A stretch of DNA of 64,000 nt. It comes from Holothuria scabra. Lineage: Eukaryota > Echinodermata > Holothuroidea > Aspidochirotida > Holothuriidae. The position numbers and the translations under genes are program-made. The notes beneath the pieces were generated by a model. It was not told the DNA's origin, made no database searches, and was given only the letters and a program-made list of their open reading frames with translations. Shown piece by piece: positions 42,119-54,365 of the stretch. Every line of letters begins with the position of its first letter. Position 1 is the first letter of the stretch. Location: assembly GCA_037179385.1 (NCBI GenBank), contig CM074195.1, forward strand, positions 7,703,787 through 7,767,786, written 5' to 3'.

Positions 42119-42325
42119 TCAGTCAAGACAGGCACTGCCTCTTTTCCAGTTGTTACTCAAAGTCTGTTTCACTACTTTAGTTCCATAAATGCTGAGGACC
42201 ACAGCACTGCAGGTAAATTCCATTTTTGTGATCTTGGGTATTATGTATGACCCATCCAAGAGTTGAAATAAGGACCTCCCGACTGCAAGTCGAATGCTCT
42301 AACCAGTAACCATTTGACTATGCAG
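42119..42325 (-). repeat. tRNA-derived SINE S1
   Basis: On the minus strand the sequence reads GGTTAGAGCATTCGACTTGC, then GTCGGGAGGTCC and the S1 body. It lies immediately next to the MITE at 41754-42117. Confidence 0.6.
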
Positions 42326-42576
42326 TAAGTCATTGGTCCCTTCTACTACTGTCATGTTTTGATCTTTGGAGCACAGACAAAATTGATTCAGTGGAGCACA
42401 CAGACACTGAATGTCAGCAGGCCTTGAATTTTGAGGCAAGCAAAGGTGATCCATCATCTCCTCAAAGTACAGGTACATGAGGAGAGTGATTTTTTGCACA
42501 CATAGGCCTAATGTAGATAACAACAGGAGCTCGAATGTAAATTTAGCTGAGTTTAATAAAACACCACACGCACAGT

Positions 42577-43166
42577 CAGGCTTGGGGCAATCGTAATCAA
42601 TAATCGTAATCGATTGCAATCGATTACACATTTTGAAGTAGTTGTAATCGCAATCGATTACTTTTGTGAAAATTGCAAAGTAATTGCAATCGTAATCGAT
42701 TACAATGGCAAAGTAATCGTAATCGTGGTTTCATTTCTGATTACACTGAAGTTAAATTGAAGGAAGAAGTAAAGTTACTAAACAATTTTTTCAGTAAATG
42801 GTTCTTCTGTTGGAAAGACAAAATTTAATTGTCCCTCTTTCTTGGATGTTCTAGCTTAAAATAAGTGAGAAGTGTATGGGTTCAATAATCTCCACTTTGG
42901 GAGGACTTGGTTCTGTCCAGGCTTATCTAGAGCAATGTCCATGGCCTTTTTTCCAGTTGTGGGCACTGGATTGTTTTGCCTACTACATTGTTTATGTGGA
43001 CAGAAAATGTAATCACGATTGCAATCCTGATTACAATGCAATGTAATCGCAATCGTAATCAATTACTTTCAATTTTAGCTGTAATCGTAATCATAATCGC
43101 AATCGTAAAATATGAAGTAATCGCAATCGTAATCGATTACATTAAGATGTAATCACCCCAAGCCTG
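42577..43166. mobile_element. hAT-type element packed with GTAATCG/CAATCG motifs
   Basis: The perfect 8-bp duplication CGCACAGT lies at 42569-42576 and 43167-43174. The ends are CAGGCTTGGGGCAATCGTAA and the complement of CAGGCTTGGGGTGATTACAT. Two clusters of GTAATCG, GCAATCG and ATCGATTAC (42590-42740 and 43005-43155) flank an interior of about 260 bp without coding capacity. Confidence 0.87.
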
Positions 43167-43764
43167 CGCACAGTATTGCACTCCTTAATTTCCTGAGGAG
43201 TGTGACTGGTAGCACACTGGGAAAATTTAAAACTCCAGGCCTGATGTCAGACTTAATACTGATCAAGGGTCATCATATGGAAATTACTGAGACTCTACCA
43301 CCTTCCCTCCCTACCCCCAACCCCATCCCAATCTACACAAACAAAGTATAAAAAATATGTGAACCAAAACTGAATGTTGTTAATGTTCAGTGAGATGACT
43401 CAATCATACTGTGTGAGGTTCTTTATTAAAGCACCCTTTCCAAAGTGTTTACAACTAATGTAATCTTGGTACATGTTCTACACCTTCTGTTAAATGGTAA
43501 AGAGAAATAGGCCTATTATTACAGAAAAAATGCACATTTTGCTTGCTTCAATACTGCTCAATCATATGATCATTCTTTGCTTCTTAAATTTTGCATAGCC
43601 TAAGCAATAAAACACTTGACAATATGTGCTTAAGATGTGCTGACTTTTGGTTTCTCTTCCTACCATCCCTACTTTTTCCTTGAAATTAATGAAATAATTC
43701 CACTGTAGGCCAAGCAGGTACTTCTGGCAAAGTTTGTCTTTTCCCTGCCTTTGGCATGGAATCA

Positions 43765-44566
43765 AACCAGAAAGCCAAAAGGCTTAGTGATTCCTTGCCA
43801 CTGAAATATAAGCTTTTTTCTTCAAACTGACAGTGCTCTGTTATGCTTTGCAAATAGACAGTGCCCTGTAATGTACCCAAGTATACATGGAAGGCATCCA
43901 AGCTTCCCAAATTGAGACCCTGGATGACCTTTGACCATCTACAACTAGGGTTCTGCTCACTATATCACATCCACATACTATGTGTAAAATTTCGCAGTAT
44001 CCAAGACTCCAACCATGAGAAATTGTGTAAGTTTGATATTGAGACTTTGACCTCTGAGTCTCTGACCCCAAGTAACCTTTGACCTCCACCAAGAACAAAA
44101 GGGATCATCTATTCAATACAACTCCAAAAATGAGGTAAGTCACACTTACCCTTCTTGAGATATGGTATAAACAGGCTATCTCTAAGGAATTTACCATTTT
44201 ACCTTTCGTGTCCCAAATCACCTTTGACCTCCACGAAAATCAATAGGGATCATCTACTCAATAGGACCAACCTACTCACCAAAATGCCAGATATGAGCAT
44301 AGTCACATGTACCTTTCTTTAGATATTGTGTTTATGACGTTTTGACCTTTTGACCTCTCATGACCCAAATGACCTTTGACCTCCACCAAAAACAATATCA
44401 TCTACTTAATATGGCTAACCCACACATCAAATATGACATTAGTCACACGTACCTTTCATGAGATAACAGAACTTCTCGTGTAAACAAGCTAGATCTCTAA
44501 GGAATTTACCATTTGACCTCTTGTGACCTCAAAAGACCTTTGACCTCCACAAAAATCCAAGGAATC
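43765..44566. mobile_element. Half-site repeat element B (short, diverged)
   Basis: It has the same left block as element A (AACCAGAAAGCCAAAAGGCT) and about five units, one with an exact TGACCTTTGACCT at about 44370. The truncated right end reads CCAAGGAATC. There is no CA tract. Just upstream, 43742-43763 (CCCTGCCTTTGGCATGGAATC) looks like the right hairpin of another copy in head-to-tail contact. Confidence 0.7.
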
Positions 44567-45535
44567 AAAAACTGTTGGCACATGACTTTCAACAGCCAAT
44601 CATGAAACAGGACAGTCTACTTTACACAACTTCAAGATGAGTTGACTGTTCTTGTCCTTGCTAAATTGATGGAGCAATGTTTTTGAAACATTATTAAGTT
44701 CATTGCAAGAATAAGGAGTTGAACTTATCTGGGCTGGCTTTTTTCCTTCTGTCAAATGTAAATTTTCTCTTTAAATTTCTTTTCCACCCTAACGTACAGT
44801 ACACCCTCCCTCTACCCCAATACCACTTATTCTTCTTTAACATCGTCACATGCTGTATCAAATATTAATTTATTCATAATACATACTTTTACTGTTCTGA
44901 ATTATTACATTACCAACAATTCTGACAGGAACAATTAAAACTACAAGGTCAATGCCATCAAATCACCACTACCAACAGCTCCCACAGCTTCGGGGTAAAA
45001 CCACAATAACACAATACTTACTACTACCTTTTCTCTCCCTCCCCCTCTTTTTTCATTCCCCACATGGGTAAAGGCAGATGGGTTCCCCATCTTCCCAGTC
45101 CTCCTCCTGAATCTGATTACTGTACTTCTGACATACCTCACCAGTGTAGTACTACCCATTTCCCCTGATTTGAGCGGTTGAGAGGTGGTTCTACTCCATG
45201 GGCTAAAATGATGCCAACTTTCACACCAGCTGGGAGGAAAAACTCACTTCTTCAACGAGAGCACAGTGCAGGTGACAATTAGATCAACTTTTAGAGAGGT
45301 AGTACTCGAAATCTGTAACTATAGCCACCTCACTTACCAAAGTAAACTACAGCATGAATAGTTCCATTGTAAAGTTACCCTAGAGCACATACCAAAAAAT
45401 TTGTGTTTTTAGAGGATTCATAATAGGGGTAGGGGCTGCAAAGGTGAATTCAAACCTCTTGTTCTTAAACCTGTCGTTTTCTATTCTCAGTGTAGACCTT
45501 CTGAGGTATATGTAGAGAGAGAAATTAGAGAGGGG
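44567..45535. other. MITE F1 fragment (44573-44670, inverted) and unrecognised DNA
   Basis: CACATGACTTTCAACAGCC, CAATCATGAAACAGGACAGT is the F1 left end in reverse. The remainder (44680-45535) holds no supported feature; a short minus-strand frame is noted among the rejected items. Confidence 0.4.
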
Positions 45536-45539
45536 TCAC

Positions 45540-46040
45540 CTTTGTCCCACCTCCTTCCCATTCCAGATATACCCCTTTCAATAATACCCATGTTCTTCAT
45601 CATCTCTAATCTTCTACCCTTCAAATGGGGACATCTGAATCTGAAAGAGAGACACTATACAAGAGAGATCACTACCCTAGCTCTACCCTGATCCAATCCA
45701 ACCCCACCCCACCCTCACTGTTAGTCCAACTGCACTTATCCCTGGAATTTCTCCTCAATCTCTGATCACTTTACCTTCCAACTGGGGGCATGAAAACCCT
45801 GGGGTGGTGCTCACCACCCTAGCCCCAATCCTACCCCACCCCAAGCCCATTCATATCTCATTCTGCACCTATCCATGAAATTTCTCCTAATTCTCTGACC
45901 GTCTAACCTTCAAATTGGAGTATCAAATGGGAAAAACTTGTGAGGGATGCATACTGCCCTACTGTAGCTGGTACTCTATCCCACCCAAACCCCACCTTCA
46001 CTCACCCATGGAAGTTCTCCATCATCTCTGATCATCTGAA
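45540..46040. repeat. Degenerate tandem repeat, about four units of 130-155 bp
   Basis: The block AATTTCTCCTCAATCTCTGA, then ACCTTCAAATTGGGG-like, recurs at about 45600, 45757, 45889 and 46024. CCCTACCCCACCCCAA-rich spacers separate the units. Confidence 0.6.
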
Positions 46041-46639
46041 TTGTCTCTGAAACTGTCATCTCCACATCCAGCTGTCAGAACTGATTATTTGATATTTAAG
46101 GTGCATCTAGATTCTATCAGGGTGATACAATGTCAAATGGCCCATGCAAGCTTCATTTGATCTGTAAAAGAGAGTAAACAGTTTCTAAAAATCAATCTAC
46201 AGTAACAAACTTTTACAATGCATTTTCATATTTAGCCATACAAGACTTTACTTTATAAAGCTGCCAGAGCAAAACTGTTCCATGTAATCATCACAATGAG
46301 GGGGATAAAATCAACATTCTTGGAAGCTCTAATTTCAGGAAAATTTTGGTTTTTGGAGAGAAATTTGGATGAATAGAGAGAAATTTTACTAGAACTTAGT
46401 ACATGGAATGATGTAAAATATGTAAAAAACTTGGTTTCCTAACCTGAAAAAAACTTTTTTTTCTGGCCCTGGTAATCATTAATCACTTGTACAAAACTTA
46501 ACGCCTACAATGGTGTTCTTTATGGGACTGCTTTGTCCCATTGTTATTCTCTCTTCACTCTATTTTGTCAAAAGGGAGACTAGTTGCGTATAAGCCATTT
46601 GTAGCAATGTACCATCCAATTAAATTTCACTTAACATAA
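46041..46639. other. No recognised gene
   Basis: No supported coding frame or repeat border was seen before element C. Confidence 0.3.
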
Positions 46640-48245
46640 AACCAGAAAGCCAAAAGGCTTAGTGATTCCTTGCTGCTGAAATGTAAGGCCTTTTTTCACA
46701 TTGACATTGCTTTGCAATGTTTTTCAATTAACAGGGCTCCATAATGTGCCCACAAAGTACACATGCAAGGCATTGAATCTTCCTACATTGAGATCTCGTT
46801 GCCCGTCGTGAACCCAAATGACATTTGACCTCCACCAAAAACTTCTGGGACCATGTATTCACTATGTGCCATCTACATGACAAGTTACAGGACCCTACAA
46901 GTGACCTTTCTTGAAAGACTGTGAAGGAAAGCTTGTCAGGCTTTGAACAAGCTGACTCCAAATGAACTTTGACCTTTGGGAAAATCAATAGGGATCATCT
47001 GCTAAATATGACCAATCCACACAATAAATGTGAGATTAGTCACAATTACCCTTCTTGAGATACTGTGTTTACAAGCAATTTCTAAGGAATTTACCTTTTG
47101 GCCTCTCGTGCCCCCAAATGACCTTTGACCTCCACGAAAATTGATACCGATCATCTACTCAATATGACCAACCAACACACCAAATATGAGCATAGTCACA
47201 TGTACCGTTCTCGAGTTATCGTGTTTACGAAGTTTTCACCTTTTGACCTCTCATGACCCCAAATGACCTTTGACCTCCACGAAAATCGATACAGATCATC
47301 TACTCAATATGACCAACCCACACTCCAAATATGAGCATAGTCACATGTACCGTTCTTGAGTTATAGTGTTTATGAAGTTTTCACCTTTTGACCTCTGGTG
47401 ACCCCAAATGACCTTTGATCTCCACCAAAAACAATAGGGATCATCTACTCAATATGACCAATGCACACACCAAATATGAGATTAGTCACACTTACCCTTC
47501 TTCAGATACCGTGTTTACAAGCAATTTCTAAGGAATTTACCTATTGACCTCTTGTGACCCCAAATGACCTTTGACCTCCACGAAAATCGATACCGATCAT
47601 CTACTAAATATGACCAACCCACACACTAAATATGAGCATAGTCACATGTACCGTTCTCGAGTTATCGTGTTTATGAAGTTTTCACCTTTTGACCTCTGGT
47701 GACCCCAAATGACCTTTGATCTCCACCAAAAACAATAGGGATCATCTACTCAATATGGCCAATGCACACACCAAATATGAGATTAGTCACACTTGCCCTT
47801 CTTCAGATACCGTGTTTACAAGCAATTTCTAAGAAATTTACCTATTGACCTCTGGTGACCCCAAATGACCTTTGACCTCCACGAAAATCGATAGGGATCA
47901 TCTACTCAATATGACCAATGCACACACCAAATATGAACATAGTCACATGTACCGTTCTTGAGATATCGTGTTTACAATGTTTTGACCTTTTGACCTCTCG
48001 TGACCCCAAATGACCTTTGATCTCCACCAAAAACAATAGGGATCATCTACTCAATATGACCAACATACACACCAAATACAAGGTTAGTCACACTTACCCT
48101 TCTTGAGATATCGTGTTTACAAGCCAAAGCGTCACATACACACACACACACATACACACACACACACACACGCGCACACACACACACACACATACACACG
48201 ACATCACCATCGCAAAGATTCCTTGCCTGCCTTCGGCAAGGAATC
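46640..48245. mobile_element. Half-site repeat element C
   Basis: The left block is almost identical to element A for about 260 bp. About nine units follow, four with exact TGACCTTTGACCT by eye. Units ending ACGAAAATCGATA alternate with units ending ACCAAAAACAATAGG. A (CA)n tract lies at about 48134-48198 and the right hairpin GATTCCTTGCC/GGCAAGGAATC at 48217-48245. The close similarity to element A suggests the two are relatively young. Confidence 0.8.
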
Positions 48246-48728
48246 AAAAAGCTCTTGAACATACCGTAACTAGACTGTGACAGGAGAAGGACATGTGATA
48301 GGCCTACTCCTTTTAAACTCTAGTGAAACAAACATTGATCATGTAGACACCTTGGTGGAGGTGTGCAAGTGCAATCACATTCCATTTCTCTCCTAAAATA
48401 AGTGAGCGTGATTGTTTGTACACCTAGACAGAACATGGTAGCTCACGTAGGTATCCAAGGGTAAAGTGATGCTTTGTGTTTCATGATTTCGTTTTAACCA
48501 ATGAAATCTTTCATAACTTGATTAACCATGACAGTTCAAGCACTTGGAGAAAAGAGGAAAATACCGCAAACTTTTCAGTATTTTGAAAAACACTGTTTGC
48601 TAATATAAGCTGCTTAAACCAGGCCTACATATCTGGGTCAAATGAATTCAATGTGTCACACCGGCTGTCATCCAATTCGCATGATAGAATAACATTCTTT
48701 CTAGCTAAGTGCCATCAAATGTGATACA
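48246..48728. other. No recognised gene
   Basis: No coding frame, box or terminal repeat was found here. Confidence 0.3.
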
Positions 48729-49309
48729 TTAAAGGTAGTGTGACATGAAAATGATAAAAGTTGGGTATTGGGTGTAAAAAGCATCAAAAACCATGAAAGT
48801 AGCCACAATTTCCATCAAAAATTGACCATTTTATACGACAATTTCTGATTTTCACTTAATCATTAGTAAATATGAGCTCAATATGCAAATCTTGTGATAT
48901 CATGGGAGGGACAAACCATATGGCTAATGTTATCCTTTGTTTTTAAAATCTTCATTTCCAGGACAGTTGTAACATTCGTTTGCCCTGAGGGTTTTATTTT
49001 GGAAGTTTAATTTGTGTCCTTGAAAATCATCAGTATCAATCACTAAACCATAAACTATCTGATGAGTAATTATGAGATAATTTATACAGGGTTAACAAAA
49101 GAAATGTCAACACTATGCAACACTCCACATCATTATTTTTGCATTTATAGCAACAAGTTTCTTCAGAAACACTCAAACTTTGAAGAGGTATATCTGGAAA
49201 ACCGTAAAAGATATTGAAATAATTCCAACAGACATTTCCTTAGAACAATTCACTCCATAACTGCCAAGTGAAGTCAGGTCAATTTGCTGATGGGTCACAC
49301 TACCTTTAA
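48729..49309. mobile_element. MITE family F3, complete
   Basis: The ends TTAAAGGTAGTGTGAC and GTCACACTACCTTTAA are perfect inverted repeats of 16 bp. Length is 581 bp with no coding frame. A piece of the same family lies inverted at 7085-7330. Confidence 0.75.
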
Positions 49310-49455
49310 CGCACATATCACATTTATGCATTCCTTCTAGCTTAAGAGCGATGAAATCTGTCACCCATATGCATAAAGTGCAGCTATTTTGAGCTTCTGA
49401 TTCTGGAGCAGTAGGCCTAAAGGCTTTTGTGTAAGCACATGTCTGATGAAATTTG

Positions 49456-49520
49456 AAGCAGTGGCAGAGCTACGTAGGGATTTCAGTCGGAGGGGGCAAA
49501 AACGCTTTGAAGGAGTGAAT
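49456..49520. mobile_element. hAT-like left end
   Basis: CAGTGGCAGAGCTACGTAGG followed by CGGAGGGGGCAAAA is the end type seen at 6240 and 57925-58054. The other end was not found. Confidence 0.4.
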
Positions 49521-49657
49521 ACACTGAGCCTCAGCACGATCGAAGCCACAGCTTTTCAGACTTTCCATTTAATTTTCCACACCTGGTAGAAGGCTACTTT
49601 GCCATTTCTCCTCAGCAATTTTTCTATTAAAACATGTTTACATTTTCTATCCTTCAG

Positions 49658-49785
49658 CCTCCGCAAAAGAAAATGCGGGAAAGGGGACAAAATTCCTTCA
49701 GGGTGAAAGCTCTGCACCACCACGAGATGGCACAGAGCACACCTACCTCAATCCAGGGTGCACTCCATGAAAGCCCATGCCAAAG
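49658..49785 (+). CDS. Candidate plus-strand exon, unrecognised
   Basis: The acceptor TTTTCTATCCTTCAG ends at 49657 and the donor is GTACAC at 49786. The frame reads PPQKKMRERGQNSFRVKALH and continues to ESPCQ plus two bases. It is basic and His/Gln-rich, with no domain recognised. The opposite strand is also open across it, which lowers confidence. Confidence 0.3.
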
Positions 49786-50049
49786 GTACACCAATGTTTT
49801 CATGATCATACACCAGGATTTTAAGTGCACATACAAATGCTGCATTGCAATCTGCTGGCATGTTATGCACAGTATACATGTACCTGACGCAAACATATGG
49901 TCATTGTCCATTGGCAATGCATGTACAAGTATATGGTACACACACAGTAGGTAACAATCCGTATGCAATTGTACATACTTACGTATACTTACATAATGCA
50001 TGAAAATTCATTGGCAACAAGCACATCATACTATACATTTATTGTATGA

Positions 50050-50220
50050 CGGGAATTAACCGGCGTGCCTGGAGTACAGCTTGCCCGCCACTATGCCAAG
50101 AGGGAGTCAGTGCTCACGCCCAAGATCTTCCTGTTGGAGTGCACAAAATGCAGACAGCTGGACCTCACTCCTTCAGAATTTCCTGGTTTCTGTCACATAG
50201 GCTACACCAGGAAAATCTGA
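50050..50220 (+). CDS. Candidate plus-strand terminal exon, unrecognised
   Basis: The open stretch ends in TGA at 50218-50220. It includes LARHYAKRESVLTPKIFLLE then CTKCRQLDLTPSEFPGFCHI, giving a CxxC...C..H pattern that could bind zinc. A TACAG acceptor at 50079 is possible, but its phase does not match the exon ending at 49785. Codon-like composition and a higher GC content than the flanks support coding. Confidence 0.35.
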   Translation, partial: RELTGVPGVQLARHYAKRESVLTPKIFLLECTKCRQLDLTPSEFPGFCHIGYTRKI

Positions 50221-50460
50221 ACTAAAGGCCTGGGCTAGGCCTAGTTTAAGGTGTTAAATGTGCCACCTGGTCATTTCATCACCAGTGATCATTTCATGTT
50301 ACTGTCCATGCAACTTATAGTTGGCCAGGCCTATAGGCCAGGTTAGTAGGAGCATAACAGGTTTAGCCTAGGCCTAGTTAATTTTTACAGGATACAGACT
50401 TGGCACACTACTTATAGCCTGGCCCTGTACCTACTACAGCCTAAGTCTAAGTTAGCCATT
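50221..50460. repeat. TAGGCCTA-rich cluster
   Basis: GGCCTGGGCTAGGCCTAG, GGCCTATAGGCC and TAGCCTAGGCCTAG words occur within 240 bp, immediately after the open frame ending at 50220. Confidence 0.5.
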
Positions 50461-50489
50461 TTTCTTCTTACTTCAGATCATGGTGACAC

Positions 50490-52600
50490 ATCCAAAGGAC
50501 ACATGCATCAGGGGTGCCCTAATCTCTAATAAAACTGGCAAAGTGTTGGACAGGGTTCTTGTGACTATCCATAACATCTATCGGAGTGGCAGGAAGATTA
50601 TTCCAATCTTTCAGAGTATTGGGAAAAAATTATATTTATAGCAATAAGACCGAAAATAAAGTTGACAAAAGTGATGATTGTGCATCCCCCAAGTTTTCCA
50701 GATTGGGGGTCTAAGTCTATGCATTGGAATATTAGCCTTCCCTAAAAAACCTTTCGAGAAAAAAATGAGTCTATTCTGCTTGCGACGCTCCGCTACCGTG
50801 GGGAGATCTAGGTCCTTCAGGATAGCTGTTATCAACCCTGGCTCACAAGGAAAATCGAAACTTATAAAACGAGCCGATCTCCTCTGGATGTTTTCTAGCT
50901 TATCACATAAGTAGGACTGATGTGGATCCCACAAGCAACAAGCATACTCCAAAACAGGCCCAAGGAGACCCTTATATGCAGAGCAGCCTCACATCCCATC
51001 AGCAGAAAGATCTAGGTTTCTACAGAGAATTCCCAAAACCTTATTGCCTTTGTTGCAGATAGACTGAATGTGCCTATCCCAGTTTAGGTTGCAAGAAATT
51101 GTGACCCCAAGGTACTTTATAGAGTCAACCTTAGCTAGCTTGACATCATTCAAGACAAAGTCGAATTAGACCAGTTTTTTTCCTAGCAAAAGTAATGATG
51201 TTACACTAAGATGGCTGGAATCTCATGCCCCAAGTCTTGGCCCAAATACCTAGGTTACTCTACTGTATGTACCATTTTGGAGCAGGTAACAATCATTAAC
51301 ATTCTCAATGACCCAATAACAGACACAGTCATCAGCAAAAAGTCTGATATTTGAGGAAGCAGCATTTACAATGTCATTACTATGTACTGTACAAGAAAAA
51401 GAATGGGTCCTAGAACAGATCCTTGGGGAACACCAGAAACAACATCATCAAAAGGGGACAGAGTGCCATTCATTACCACAGCTTGCTTGTGATCACAAGG
51501 AAAGTCATCAACCCACCAGAGAACCTGTTTGGAAATGCCAGGGCTAAACAATTTGGTTTTTAGTAGCTCAAGGCACAGTGTCAAAGGCCTTTTCCAAGTC
51601 AAGGATAAAGACATCGACTTGCTAATAAGCGAATCCAAAGATGAAGCCCAGTCCTCGACGACAGATACTAGTTGGGTGTCACAACTATGCATCTTTCTAA
51701 AAGCATGTTGCTTTGTTGACAAGGTATTGTTTGACTCAAAAAAGTCCATTAAGTTGGAACTTATAATATGCTCTAACAATTTGCAACAAATACAAGTGAG
51801 TGAAACAGGTCCATATATAGTTGCTAGAGAGAGATCTATCATTCTTTTTGTAAATAGGGCAAACATTCGCCCTTTTCCAGTCGACAGGTATCCTTCCATT
51901 AGAAAGGAATTGCTGATACAAGTGACTCATGATAGGAGCAAAATCTGAGGCAATTTTCCTAAGGACCCAAGGGTGGACATTATCAGGTCCAAAAGCTTTA
52001 TTCTTATTTCTAGGCCTTTTAACAATTTTTCAACACCATGGGTAGATATGGTAATATCAGCCATTCTATTGCAAGTTGGTCTACAGAATAGGAAGACTAG
52101 TTAAACAAAGTTTTGGTTTATACATTTGTGAACTGATCATTGAAAGCACAGACCTTATCCAGATCAGAAGTCGCTAATTTGCCATTTGTCTTAAGAGGGG
52201 GAATACCATGATTGTCCTTCTTTTGGCCATTTATGTACTTCCAAAAGGGTTTAGTGTCATGTTTTATATCACCAGTCATACTATTGACATACTTTGTATG
52301 AGAGGTATGAACCTCTCTTTTGATTCTAGAGCATAGTTCAGCCCATTTCTCATGCATCTTATTGTTGCTTGTTTTTTTTTAAAATAGCATGCAGCTAGTC
52401 CCTTCTTCCTATCAACTTACGAATGCTATCAGTGACCCATGGGAGAGATATTTTAGCTCCGGTTCTTTTGGTGGGTCATTCTTCTTAACTGTTCTTTCGA
52501 GAAAGGACTAAATCAGCTGCCAGTTATCGTCTACAGTACAACTATTTTGTCCCCCATTGAAGTACCCCGAGGCAAAACTCCAGGTGTCACTTCTCATAGC
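50490..52600 (-). pseudogene. Non-LTR retrotransposon (LINE), 5'-truncated and frameshifted
   Basis: In order on the minus strand the segments read: PWVTDSIRKLIGRRD (about 52400-52450), FWKYINGQKKDNHGIPPL, AFNDQF, LLEHIIS, SGVPQGSVLGPILF (about 51380-51430), RLFADDCVCY with the catalytic FADD (about 51310-51345), MEYACCLWDPHQ, LENIQRRSARF, and KDWNNLP after a frameshift near 50625. This is the usual order of a CR1/Rex/Jockey-group ORF2 reverse transcriptase. Several frameshifts and stops make it non-functional. No endonuclease part is seen. Confidence 0.85.
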
Positions 52601-53029
52601 AGCAAAATCGCCCTAGGAGAATTGCCAGATACAGTAAGCCTACGGGGTTTCTTTTTGATCGGGAAGAAGCACCTCAGTCTACAAAATAGAGCCGCATGAT
52701 CATTAAAAAGGTCTTAGGGGGAGATTTCAGTGAACTGGTTAGGAGAATCCCTATAGCAAGGCTAGTCGACCTAAGGAAACAATAAAAATGCCAGGAGGTA
52801 CTAAAAACCGTAATTTGTAAAAATCGCTACCATGAACAGAAATATATTGGAAAACCACCATGCCGGATCCAGTACAGAAAAAGCAAAACAACACAATTAA
52901 AACAGAAGACCACCTAAAACAGCAATCGAAAACTAAAAAACAGGAGCTAAAAACAACTAAGACACACAGGAAATAAAATTACGTCCTATGCTAGTACTAC
53001 CCCGACGCATGCGCACACCTCTCCTTGGC

Positions 53030-53710
53030 CCTAGCCTAAGTTAGTATAATTCCTCTTGTTTCAACACTTGCATATCACATTTTCTGTTGGGTTAAGGTTA
53101 AAAAATAATATTGCATTTAGGCCTACGAGTCGATTCACAGATGTGAGATTTCTCTTACACCTGCTGACCTGCAGCTAGCCTAGGCCTACTTTGAAAGTGT
53201 TTTTAGGCTAGTGGCATATCATCATGTGTAGGCTGTTTCTGTTTGGCATACTGGGTAGAAAACTGCACATTGGCTATCAGACTCACTATCAATCACAGCT
53301 TATGTTATCCTAGCCTAGGCCTATGTACTTATTAAGTCGAAACCTATTCTTTTAGCCTATGCCAATAGGTACAATATAAAATAACAGTTTGCCTAGATCT
53401 AAAGCGTCAACTAACGTCCCAACGGTCTAGCCGTTAACCTACAGAAAGTTTATAGTTTGTCCTTACGTTCCTTGCACTGTCGCTACGGAAGGAAGTCGAC
53501 TCGAAACTCACACTTGCTAGGCTTTCTCTTCCCTCAAATCCAATCAGCATGGAAATTCTACTAATTAAGAACTATTACTTGGGCCTAGGCCCTAGCCAAG
53601 TTAAAAGTTAGTTGTCAGTGTACTGCAATGGACCTGCAGTTGTTGCCAAAACTTTGGGAAGACTTTGAACCCGTAGACTTAGGCCTACCTTGTTAAATCC
53701 TGAAAAGGGT
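53030..53710. repeat. TAGGCCTA-rich cluster
   Basis: About a dozen AGGCCTA or GCCTAGGC words occur, plus GACGCATGCGCAC at about 53003 (NRF-1-like) and CCAATCAG at about 53539. It may mark a promoter-proximal region, but no exon was found next to it. Confidence 0.4.
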
Positions 53711-53809
53711 GTTCAACAACAGGCCAGGCCAGACAGGCTTGTTGTTGTATTACTATTACACCACATTTTGCATGATAAACTATACTGAACGTAAATATGC
53801 GCACACATG

Positions 53810-54365
53810 TACACATGTGTACGGAAGCCGAGAGCGGGAGCGGGAGAAAACGAAAATCGATTTCTCTGTACCATCGGGCCAACAAAAAGAAGAGGGCGTA
53901 CTTCAAGAACGTCTTGTTACAGCATGTTATGTACTGCACACATACCCAGTATTAATGGACGAGTCTCGTTGCTATTAGTAAACAGAGCCGTTTAGACAAG
54001 AACAGTACATTCGTACCGGTTTTTGTCTGCAACAACATGAAAATAAAGGAGTAGGCCTAAGTGTTTTGATATTGGTAACTAAATGCGAGAACACTAAGTC
54101 TCAAAGGCTCAAAAAATTACAACAGGCAATGAAAACATGGGAAGTATCACCTAATCTAGCGTGTGCATTCATTGTATAATTAATAAAATAGGTAGACGGC
54201 ACTATCATCTGATACTACATATGTAGTCCATTATTTCAATTGTTTTGAACTTTAATTCGTACTTAACGGGTATTCTGTCTTGTAATTAGAAAGGTTACAA
54301 CTTTGTGCTGTGGAATAGGATTATCGCAGATACTTAAAAGTACTACCCTGTGAGGTTTCTAAAAT
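53810..54365 (+). repeat. Left arm of a 2.8-kb inverted repeat
   Basis: It starts TGTACGGAAGCCGAGAGCGG and contains GAAAATCGATTTCTCTGTAC, GGCGTACTTCAAGAACG, TTGTGCTGTGGAATAGG and CGCAGATACTT. All of these recur inverted at 56040-56600, and the last part recurs directly at 55250-55440. Confidence 0.65.

Noticed and set aside
45053..45151. Minus-strand frame ending EEDWEDGEPICLYPCGE
   Set aside because: Protein-like, but the acceptor is weak and no partner exon was found.
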